Positions 56,212 through 64,000 of a DNA stretch of 64,000 nt are shown piece by piece (the first letter of the stretch is position 1; every line of letters starts with the position of its first letter). This DNA comes from Bombardia bombarda (taxonomy: Eukaryota > Ascomycota > Sordariomycetes > Sordariales > Lasiosphaeriaceae): NCBI GenBank assembly GCA_030512295.1, contig JAULSR010000004.1, positions 1,984,001 to 2,048,000 of the forward strand, read 5' to 3'. Below the pieces are notes generated by a model. It did not search any database. It worked only from the letters and a program-made list of their open reading frames with translations, and was not told where the DNA came from. The translations under genes were made by a program, and so were the position numbers.

Positions 56212-57696
56212 ATGCAGCTGGCTCTTTTTCTCCTCCCAGGCGCCCTGCTCCTCCCAGGCGCCCTGCTCCTCCCAGGCGCCCTGCCCCTCGCAGCGGCAGC
56301 CGAGACAGTTCTCGGGGCCTACATATTCCATCGCCACGGTGACCGGACGACCAAGTCCTACTCCCCCGTGATCTTTACGCCGCTCGGCGCAGAACAGGTC
56401 TTCTCATCGGGGTCATGGTACCGCTCCAGATACGTCGCTGCCGACTCCTTGTCCAAGATCAACGGGATCGCTAGCGACATCGCCCTCCTCTCCCAGTTGG
56501 CCGTGACCAGTCCCATCGACAACGTGCTGCAGAGCAGCGCCCAGGTCTTCCTCCAAGGCCTGTACCCGCCCGCCGGCTCCGTGTCCGCCCAGAAGCTGGC
56601 CAACGGCACCACGGTCAACTCTCCCCTCAACGGCTACCAGTATATCCCCGTCAACGCTGTCACCGCCGCCGCCAGCAGCAAGAACTCCGAGGAGACGGGC
56701 TGGCTGCAGGGCGGTAGTGGCTGCAGCAACGCCGTCGCGAGCAGCAACAACTACTTCTACTCCACCGAGTACTTCACCACCCTCTCAAACACCCAAACCT
56801 TCTACCAGTCCCTCCTCCCCGTCTACAACACCACCTTCCCCGCCGACAAGGCCAACTTTAAGAACGCCTACACCATCTACGACTACGTCCACGTCTCCCA
56901 GATTCACAACGACAGCAGCACCATCCCCTCCAACGACCTGCTCACCCCTTCCACCCTATCCCAGCTCTCGGGTCTCGCCTCCACCCACGAATGGAACCTC
57001 GCGTACAACATCACCGACCCCGTGCGCGCCATCGCCGGGTCCGTCCTCGCCGCCCAGATCCTCCAGTCCCTCGACAGCACCCTGTCGGCGCCTATCACCA
57101 AGCGCTCCGCCCAGAAGCTCACCATCCAGTTTGGCCCCTATGGCACCTTCATGTCCTTCTTCGGCCTCTCTCAGGCACCCGCCGCCTCGGACGAGTTTTA
57201 CGGCATCGTCGACTACGCCAGCAGCATGACCTTTGAGCTGGTCACCAACGCCACGCTCTCGTCCGACACTGCTACCATCAGCCCTGACGACGTCAGCGTG
57301 CGCTTCCTCTTCGTTAACGGCACTGCCAGCGCCGCCAACCCACCGCGTGCCTTCCCCCTCTTCGGTCAAAAGGAGTCCACCCTGCCGTGGAAGACGTTCA
57401 CCGCCGAGATGAACAAGTTTGCCATTGGGACCACTGAGGCCTGGTGCCACGCATGTGGCGATGTTCTGGGTACTTGCCCTTCCGGGTCCTCAGTTTCGGC
57501 TCAGAGCGGCGATGGTGGCAGCAGTGGCGGCATCTCCAGACCGGTAGCAGGTGTGATAGGAGCGCTCGTCACCCTCGCGGTAATTCTGGGCCTGGAGGGC
57601 TTGATTCTTCTGGTTGCCGGCCTACGGTTGGTCAAGAAGAAGACGCTGTCTAAAGAGATAAGCAACAATGAAGTGGCTCACACCAGCAAGGCTTGA
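56212..57696 (+). CDS. Histidine acid phosphatase-family protein, signal peptide and C-terminal membrane helix
   Basis: Intronless, 494 residues from the ATG in context GCCACCATG; an in-frame ATG at 56158 would only lengthen the N-terminus ahead of the signal peptide. The signal peptide contains three identical LLPGAL repeats. The mature part begins with the family's nucleophile motif, FHRHGDRTTK. Many NxT/NxS glycosylation sites follow. Near the C-terminus an AWCHACG cysteine pair precedes a Ser/Gly linker, a hydrophobic helix (AGVIGALVTLAVILGLEGLI) and a short basic tail, so the protein is probably a type I plasma or vacuolar membrane protein. Where classical members carry the catalytic His-Asp pair, this one reads IQFGPYGTFMSFFGL, so activity may be changed or lost. 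Substrate unknown. Confidence 0.85.
   Translation: MQLALFLLPGALLLPGALLLPGALPLAAAAETVLGAYIFHRHGDRTTKSYSPVIFTPLGAEQVFSSGSWYRSRYVAADSLSKINGIASDIALLSQLAVTSPIDNVLQSSAQVFLQGLYPPAGSVSAQKLANGTTVNSPLNGYQYIPVNAVTAAASSKNSEETGWLQGGSGCSNAVASSNNYFYSTEYFTTLSNTQTFYQSLLPVYNTTFPADKANFKNAYTIYDYVHVSQIHNDSSTIPSNDLLTPSTLSQLSGLASTHEWNLAYNITDPVRAIAGSVLAAQILQSLDSTLSAPITKRSAQKLTIQFGPYGTFMSFFGLSQAPAASDEFYGIVDYASSMTFELVTNATLSSDTATISPDDVSVRFLFVNGTASAANPPRAFPLFGQKESTLPWKTFTAEMNKFAIGTTEAWCHACGDVLGTCPSGSSVSAQSGDGGSSGGISRPVAGVIGALVTLAVILGLEGLILLVAGLRLVKKKTLSKEISNNEVAHTSKA
56230..56283 (+). repeat. Three 18-bp tandem repeats in signal-peptide coding sequence
   Basis: Three perfect copies of CTCCTCCCAGGCGCCCTG, each adding Leu-Leu-Pro-Gly-Ala-Leu. 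Confidence 0.95.
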
Positions 57697-57978
57697 GGGG
57701 AAGGACAAGGAGGGTTGCATGTAGCGGAATAAGGATAGCAGTGTAAAACATCGGATCACATTTGCAGCACTGGATGAAAGTGATAATATCAGTATAACAG
57801 TTGATCATTAATAATTAGTGTATCCTGTGTCTGTCTTTACGCAACGACTTGCGCAGATATAAAACACCAACAAGGGAGCCTTCGATATGCATGCTTGCGC
57901 TAATAAAAAGGTAAAAGGGATAAAAAGGGACTGCGAAAAGTTCGAGTCATTCTCGACATTATATAGACCATTCGAAAA

Positions 57979-60045
57979 CTACCTCACGCCGAACGTTGCA
58001 AGCAAGTCGTGGCGGTAGAAGAAGCTACGCAGCCGTTTACCGTAGATATCTGTTGTTTAACAAAAGTCAGTGTCTCTCTCTCAAAACAGACGACAGTATG
58101 ATCAACCTACACAGAGGAATACTCAGCAGACACACGACAAGCTGCACACTGCCCAGGGCGTTAAACAAGGGGGTAGCGCGCGTCTTGTTCTCAACCAGCC
58201 ACTCAAATGCCTTGAAGGTCAGAGCGAAGCTGAACATGTTTTTGAAAATAATCATGCAGGTGAAACCCTCAACGGCGAGGTCTCCTAAACAGGGGCCCAA
58301 GGGTGTCAGAAAATGTTCCAATAAAGGTAGGTAGGACAGCAGAATAGGCGGTGACGAAAGATGAGCACTTACGATAGGCATCCACAATGTACAAAGAGCT
58401 CGCCACCGCGCCGATAACCATGCCGGCAACGACGAGGGCAAAGAAGGTCAGTGGTACGGGGTACGAATACTGGCTGTGCAGGAGGCCGTCGACCGTGATA
58501 CCCCAGCCGTAGAGACCAGCACAGCCCAAAACCATCTGCGGAATCACGAGCAGGATACGAAACTCGGGTTCGTAAATGCCGTTGTTCCTCCTCGTCATGT
58601 ACTTGGCGCTCCAATCTGCCAAGAGACCGGCGATAATGAAGCCAATGAGGGCGCCGATAAAAGCGGCCGTGTAGGCGTATCCGGTCTTGACTTCGTCCCA
58701 CCAGAGCGGAGTGGACAGGAAAAACTGGGCCATGATGACACCGATGAAGACCGTCCAGCCGATCAGCAACCCCTGGATGAGGCAGGCCCAAAGGAAGGCT
58801 GGCTGGATGAAGAGAGGGAGGGGCCGTAGTAGCAGCTTCCAGAACTTTTCGTCCGTCTTTCTCCCGTTGAAGAGCCGCAAAGATTGTCGGTATGAAACCT
58901 TTGTCTTGACCGGCTCGGTCCTGGGCGTGCCGCTGGTTGCAGTCGCCTCAGTGGTAACTCCATTAGAATCACTGCCTTCTGGGTTCGTAGACGGACGGGT
59001 GTGAATGCTATTGGAACCCGCCTTCTCGGCATCATCGGCAGCATGGTCGGCTTGCTTTGTCGCGGCAGGGTTTTCGGTAGCCAGCAGATCAAGGTTCAAC
59101 GACGATTCACGACGGTAGGCCGTCTCTGGGCACAAGAAGAAGACGGCTGGCAGACACACGGCGCAGAAGATGGCGACTAGGTAGAAGGTCCACCACCACT
59201 TGATGGTGTGGGTGATCTTGCCGACGAGAATAGGGGTGAAAAAGGCGCCACCGAAGACGGCAAGATTGCTGAATGCCATGCGCTTGCCACGTTCCTGCAA
59301 TGCGATGCGCGTAAGCAAGTGCAACTTTATCATGCAGACATACGTATAAAGCTATGGTCTGGATCCTGGACCCAAGCAAGGAATGACATCACACTCACAT
59401 GAACAAAGTACAGGTCGCCCACTGCAGCGTTGACAAGGGCCTCAAAGGGGGCACATGCAATGCCCTGAAAGATCCTCGCAACGAGAAAGCTGGTGTAGTT
59501 GGTGCCCGAGGCGCCGCCCCAAGCGCTGGTGACGGCCAGGAGGATGGTGCCGCCGACGAAGAGATGTCGCTTACCCCAGATGCGACCAGATGGCACAAAG
59601 ATGAAGCCGGCGACGCCCACGCCTAGGAGGAACCAGCCGGTCAGCTCGGCGACGCGATCAAAGCGGACACCGAACCAAAAGGTCAAAGTCACGGTGTTGG
59701 CGGCGAGAATGGGGCCCAGGGCGGTGCCGAAGATGGCGGTCAAGGACAGGATGAAAGTGATGAGGTCCCGCCTCCAGAGCGGCCAGTTCAGCGGATCGTT
59801 TGGGTCATCGGACGGCTGTGGAACGAGGATGATGGGCAGCGGGCCGCTGTTGTCGCACTTGAGTCCTTGGATGCCGTCGGCAGCATACTGGGGCCTTTCG
59901 GGGTCGTCAAAGTATCGTGTCGTGCCTATATCCCATCATGATCAGCCTTGGACTTACGTCTGCAATTGTGCTCGCGCCACGGGCGCGTGTGATGCGTACC
60001 AGGGACGTGGTCCATGACCTTGTCCTCGAGAATTCCCATGCCCAT
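57979..60045 (-). CDS. MFS transporter, DHA1 family
   Basis: Five exons on the minus strand, 60045-60000, 59925-59399, 59294-58373, 58284-58111 and 58049-57979, give 579 residues. Introns are 74, 104, 88 and 61 bp with GTACGC, GTGAGT, GTAAGT and GTAGGT donors. The N-terminal cytoplasmic tail has the fungal DHA1 signature PQPSDDPNDPLNWPLWRRDL before helix 1. The central loop is polar, with many Ser/Thr, after FLCPETAYRRES (the PETxxR-type end of helix 6). Helices 7-12 follow (GWTVFIGVIMAQFFLS, GALIGFIIAGLLADW, and FGVR at the very end). The last exon encodes only 23 residues. Substrate unknown; the family exports drugs and small metabolites. Convergent with the acid phosphatase-like gene, 282 bp apart. 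Confidence 0.9.
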
Positions 60046-61842
60046 CCTGGCAGGGTGGGTGGGGGTGTATGTCCTTTGAATAGGGTCGGTATGGTAGTTG
60101 GCTAGGCAAGTTATTGCTACAGCTGTGGCAGCATCACGTCTCGGTACGCAATGGACCGTGTGGTGAGGAGGCAAGTTTCAACACAGAGTGGAAGCGTAGA
60201 GTTAGCTAAGTACATAGGTTTACATAGGTTGCGAAGACGCGGGACGGATGTGGTTGGTGATGTTGGCGACAGGCCGCCCCCGAGGGCCTAGTCTAGCCGG
60301 GGGAGGGAGAAGAGAGAATCGGGGACTCGCTCCTCACCAGGGAGCTACACTAGCTCTAACAGTGACGCCACCGTGGCACTGCATTTCCTAGTGCACTGTC
60401 ACACTGTGCACCTAATTGGTCCAAGACCTTTGACGATCCATCTCGCCCGTCTCATTGGACTTCAGCTCTTTTCGGTTTCGCTTTCCTAGCAAACAGAACT
60501 CAGCTGGGTGGATTGATTAGGGAAGGCGCCACCAATCTAATCTCACTTGGTTAGAAAGTTAGTGCTGAGAAACTGTTGCGCTAAGATAAGCATGTTCTAC
60601 TGTGTAAGCGGTGCTCTTTGATCTACATTTTCTTTTCGTTGGCAAACACGACAATGCCGACAGAGAGAGCACATCTGATCGTCATGATTGATTTCATCAC
60701 AGTCATAGTGGCCCGACTTGGTCCCCCTTTTTGATTAAGCCCACAATCAGCAGATGATCGGCCATTGGTCTTCCCAGAAAATGCGGGGAAACTGGTTATT
60801 CTCCGCGCATGAGCAGGCCAATTCCCTGGGACCCGGGCAGCCGGGGTGGGGTGGCGTCGCTGCTTCTTGAGGAAACACTGCCGATGCAGCACAAAGTGGC
60901 CGCAGGAGACGGCAAGCCAACCATCCGAGGCGCTTTCAGCTTCCTCAACTGCGTGAGAGTAAATAACGTTCAACGGTGAGAGACTCACGGTTGGTTATAA
61001 ACTGGAATACCACGGCGAGCACTGTCAATCCCAAGCTTACATGTGTAGGTTGGTCAGCCACCTAACTATAGAACTAGCAGTGGCTCTGACAGTTGCTAGT
61101 ACATGTACCAATCCACAAACGTGTGACTATCGGTCGCAAGCTGCCCGTTTGTGGGAGCGGACTGCTGTCAACCCGGTGACCCGGTATCTACCAAACATGG
61201 ACCAGTGTGGAATAAAGCATTGGGGCGGTTACTTTTCGGGCTAGCCCGGTATTCAGAACATCTTGACCACGTCCCCTAGCCCGTATTTAAACAGATTCCC
61301 AATGGCTGCCCGGTCTCACACTTGCGCTATGCTGAGGAAGCATTCAAAAAGCCGCCCAAAAGAAGTTCAAGTTGAAGATTCTTGGTGCAGCAAGTGTGTA
61401 TATTAGATGAGTGCAACGTGCCTTACATACTTCCCTGCTTGGCAGGCGATCACGGACGCCACCGGCCACTACCTATCGTGGAATCAAAGACATAAATTAG
61501 TGAGATTAAAGATTGTCGTGTGAAGCTGGTTAGCGAACGGCGCCCCCATTGGCCCACAGGGAGGAGTTTGCTGCCCTTTGAGCTACCTTCTAGGGGGGGA
61601 GGAAGGCACAGCTCTGGACCCAACTAGCGTGCTGAAGTGTCGTGCCTTCCCATCTTATTTAATAACTCTACATGTGAATCAACCATCAACCCTCCTCCCT
61701 GGAGCTCGCCCTCTGCCCACCTATTTTCTTTACGTTACACTTCAAGCATCTCTTTCGTCAATCAAACCTGGAATTCTCTCACCCAGCTCTCTACCTTTGA
61801 ATATTACCTACCTAGCCACCTCATCACCAGATTGTCGCACTA
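60046..61842. other. Intergenic, no gene supported
   Basis: 1.8 kb between a minus-strand transporter and a plus-strand CFEM gene, so a divergent promoter region. Short ORFs show nothing recognisable. The last ~200 bp are C/T-rich leader of the CFEM gene. Confidence 0.5.
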
Positions 61843-62551
61843 ATGAAGGTCCCTGCTATCCTCGTCTCCCTGGCGTTGGCCACCATTGCCGTCGCACAAG
61901 CTCCTACTCTCCCCGAGTGTGCTGTATGTTACTACCCAACTAAAAGCCGCTCTCTTGTACCGCCACCTCTTGCTGACCCAAATGGCCCTACTACAGAAAG
62001 AATGCGCAGACGGATTCCTCACAAGCGGCATTGGCAACTGCGGCGGTGATGTGGCTTGCATCTGCGCCGACAGCAGCTTCATATCCGACATCTCGTGCTG
62101 TCTCGTCGGCAAATGCCAGCCGCCAGACCAGAGCTCAGCTATCGTCTTTGCGTCCGGTGTAAGTCTAGTTCCTAAAAGAAAACCTAACATATCACGTCTT
62201 CGTACACTAAATGTTGTCTGTTCGGGATACTAGCTGTGTGGCGCGTATGGCATCAAGACTCTGCCGACTACCGTTGCTTGCACGTCAACCTCGTCGGCCC
62301 CCGCCAGCAGCGCCAGCACTACCGATGCCACCGTAGTCTCCACCACCTCATCATCAGACACTGCCTCCTCCACAAGCACATCTGCTGCCACCACTATCCC
62401 GACTGGTAGCGCCGCCACCACTGCGGCGGCAACCGCTGCCGCAAGCTCGAGCGCAAGCAGCAGCTCGACCAGCAATCCCGCCCCGAGACCGACTGCTGCT
62501 GCCGGACTTGGCGCCCTTGGTGGAATCCTGGCGGCCGTCGCCATGCTTTAA
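61843..62551 (+). CDS. CFEM-domain protein, probably GPI-anchored
   Basis: Three exons, 61843-61923, 61997-62158 and 62234-62551, give 186 residues. A signal peptide (MKVPAILVSLALATIAVAQA) is followed by a CFEM domain with the cysteine pattern TLPECA, KECADGF, IGNC, VACICAD, ISCCLVGKC and LCGAYG. A Ser/Thr/Ala-rich stalk of about 80 residues follows, then a hydrophobic end (AAAGLGALGGILAAVAML) typical of a GPI-attachment signal. CFEM proteins are fungus-specific; several bind haem or act at the cell surface in wall integrity or host contact. Both introns (73 and 75 bp) sit inside the CFEM domain, and the splices keep the cysteine spacing. No other surface-protein gene is nearby. Confidence 0.9.
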
Positions 62552-62980
62552 ATGGTCCTTCGCTTTGCAGATTTCACATTCAATGTACGATAACCGGTTA
62601 TATGGCTCACGTGCGGGTTAGGATGTCGCATCGCGTGGCTTATGTGGTATAATGACGGGACAAGTTGGCGCCATGCTGTGCCTACTTGGCAGGCAGAGCC
62701 GAACACCGTCTGATAATTGGCGTTGGTGGGAGTGAGCATTACTCCAGCAGTAGTCCAAATCAGATTACGTTACGTACCTACGTGTTTGAATACTTTCAAG
62801 GACTTTTGAGTTCCAGGCCACAGTAGGTGACGGTTGGCAAGGATGAGCTGAAATAATTTAAGTCTATGTTAGGTCCTTTGCGCACATGGCATAGGTAGAA
62901 GCCGACTTGTTTACTTAGTAAGAGGGGCTAAATCATACGATGCCTCCATCACGCCCGTACCACCGCTCATTGCGATGAAG
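62552..62980. other. Convergent 3' flanks
   Basis: Between the CFEM gene and the CSN8-like gene; no gene seen. Confidence 0.55.
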
Positions 62981-63952
62981 TCAAAATAGCAAATACCCGA
63001 TAAGGGTATCTGACACCGCGTAGCACCAAAAGAAATAACCCATTTTAACTCCGCCTGAGAAACAACCCACCCACCCAGCCCAAAAGTCTGTCTCAGCCTC
63101 AACCCCCCTCCCGTGTATTTTGCGTATAACCACCCGTCCATTACTCAACTCCCATCCAACCCCATAACCCTCCTTCAGCTCGTCCCACTTAGCCATCCCC
63201 TGCGTCTCCAGAAAGTCCAGCCCCACGCTCAGATAGCTCCTCCCAAAAGCCTTGAGCACATGCTCCCTAAACCGCCCCTCCGCAAACTCCAGAATCTTGA
63301 CGCGGTGCCCGTCCACCCCGCGCTTGATCCTTCTCCACAGCACCCAGTCGTCCGTCACCAGGGCGCGCAGCACCCCGTCGACCTTGGCGTCCTTGAGCCT
63401 GTACTTGTTGCGCAGCGCGTAGGCGTCCGCGAGGTCGGCGCGCCGGCACGCGGCGTCGAGCACGAGGTAGGCGGTTGTCTCGTGCAGCTCAACGCTGGTC
63501 AGGTTGCGCGCCGGGTGGAGAACCTGGAGCAGGTAGAGGAGGGCCGGGTGGTAGGTCTCGTACGAGGAGGTGAGGATGCCGAGGCGGATGGCGAAGAGGT
63601 AGACTTGTACGGCGAAGTCGTCGCGGCGCTTGGAGGCGACGATGCCCTCGCGGAGTTTACGCAAGGCGGCGAGGATCGCCGAGAGCTGTTGGGTCTGTTT
63701 GCCTCCTGTGGTGGCGGTGGGGGTGACAGTAGCGGCGGTGCCTCCACCACCCGAGGAGGTGGTGGGTGTTGTGGGCGAGTTGCTGCTGTTGGTGGTGGTG
63801 GCGGAGGTTCCATTGCTTCTGTCATCGAGCGCCAGACGGGCAAACTGTCTTTGGAGGCCGTCTCTGTCGCCGGCGTCGGTGCAGAACGCCAGGTAGCGCT
63901 CGGCGATCTTGGCATAGTAACTTTCCTGGACCTTGGCGGATAGCAGTCTGTG
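62981..63952 (-). CDS. CSN8/PSMD8/eIF3K-type protein, partial (5' end outside window)
   Basis: The minus-strand frame is open from a probable acceptor (CACACAG at about 63953, with CTGAC upstream) down to a stop at 62981, giving about 323 residues of C-terminal sequence. The first part reads AKVQESYYAKIAERYLAFC, then a Thr/Ser/Gly low-complexity insert, then a helical domain with QVYLFAIRLGILTSSYETYH, VLDAACRRADLADAYALRNK and VTDDWVLWRRIKRGVDGHRV. The latter resembles the PCI-like fold of CSN8, PSMD8 and eIF3k. The protein ends in a short beta-type tail around GWELSNGRVVIRKIHGR. I cannot say to which complex it belongs. The upstream exon or exons lie beyond the right edge. Confidence 0.7.
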   Translation of the reverse strand, partial: HRLLSAKVQESYYAKIAERYLAFCTDAGDRDGLQRQFARLALDDRSNGTSATTTNSSNSPTTPTTSSGGGGTAATVTPTATTGGKQTQQLSAILAALRKLREGIVASKRRDDFAVQVYLFAIRLGILTSSYETYHPALLYLLQVLHPARNLTSVELHETTAYLVLDAACRRADLADAYALRNKYRLKDAKVDGVLRALVTDDWVLWRRIKRGVDGHRVKILEFAEGRFREHVLKAFGRSYLSVGLDFLETQGMAKWDELKEGYGVGWELSNGRVVIRKIHGRGVEAETDFWAGWVGCFSGGVKMGYFFWCYAVSDTLIGYLLF

Positions 63953-64000
63953 TGGGTAGCGGGCGCGTGTCAGTGGGAGGTGAGCTCGAGATATTTTATC

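Noticed and set aside
63113..63943. 276-residue plus-strand ORF at the right edge
   Set aside because: Antisense to the CSN8/PSMD8-like gene; no family resemblance, and its Gly/Val/Glu-rich composition mirrors the true coding strand.

Overview
The window is eukaryotic nuclear DNA from a filamentous ascomycete (Pezizomycotina, most likely Sordariomycetes). This rests on monocistronic genes on both strands, short introns (54-110 bp is typical) with GTANGT-type donors and CTRAC branch points, and typical fungal proteins: CFEM, DUF7053, DHA1 transporters, alternative oxidase, Crz1 and Ufe1. The intergenic DNA is rich in ACCTAGGT/GGTACC palindromes. No operon, CRISPR, bacterial or viral structure was seen. 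I rebuilt gene models by hand from splice signals, reading frame and family resemblance; no search was run.

Layout, left to right: MIX23/Cid2-like protein (+), NatA auxiliary subunit NAA15 (+), sphingoid base kinase (+), Nop52/RRP1 (-), tRNA-Gln(CUG) (+), aspartate aminotransferase (+), ER syntaxin Ufe1 (-), a DHA1 MFS transporter (+), a tRNA-like Pol III unit (-), a giant ~2,500-residue low-complexity protein of repeated Trp-Gly/Lys-rich/Pro-Glu modules (-, about 7.7 kb), a gene-poor 4.3 kb stretch, a DUF7053 protein (+), a stand-alone trans-enoyl-reductase-type dehydrogenase (-), the calcineurin-responsive factor Crz1 with an apparent frameshift (-), alternative oxidase (-), eIF3j/HCR1 (+), MDM31/32 (-), PNO1/DIM2 (+), a Rad60/Esc2 SUMO-like protein (-), a peroxisomal 2,4-dienoyl-CoA reductase-type SDR (+), a histidine acid phosphatase-family membrane protein (+), a second MFS transporter (-), a CFEM GPI-type protein (+) and the 3' part of a CSN8/PSMD8/eIF3K-type protein (-) running off the right edge.

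The genes do not form one pathway. They are mostly housekeeping: ribosome biogenesis and translation (RRP1, PNO1, eIF3j, NAA15), mitochondrion (MIX23, AOX, MDM31), ER/lipid (Ufe1, sphingoid base kinase), peroxisome (dienoyl-CoA reductase) and cell surface/transport (two MFS, CFEM, acid phosphatase-like). There is no biosynthetic cluster around the enoyl reductase.

The observations most worth a second look are: a 2-nucleotide microexon required by the PNO1 reading frame; a one-base frame break in a G5 run just before the Crz1 zinc fingers; the giant modular KKDKKKK/PEPEPE protein with internal duplications and stop-less in-frame introns; a complete tRNA-like cloverleaf with an odd T-loop, no D-loop GG and a T11 terminator; and the loss of the usual His-Asp pair in the acid phosphatase-like protein.
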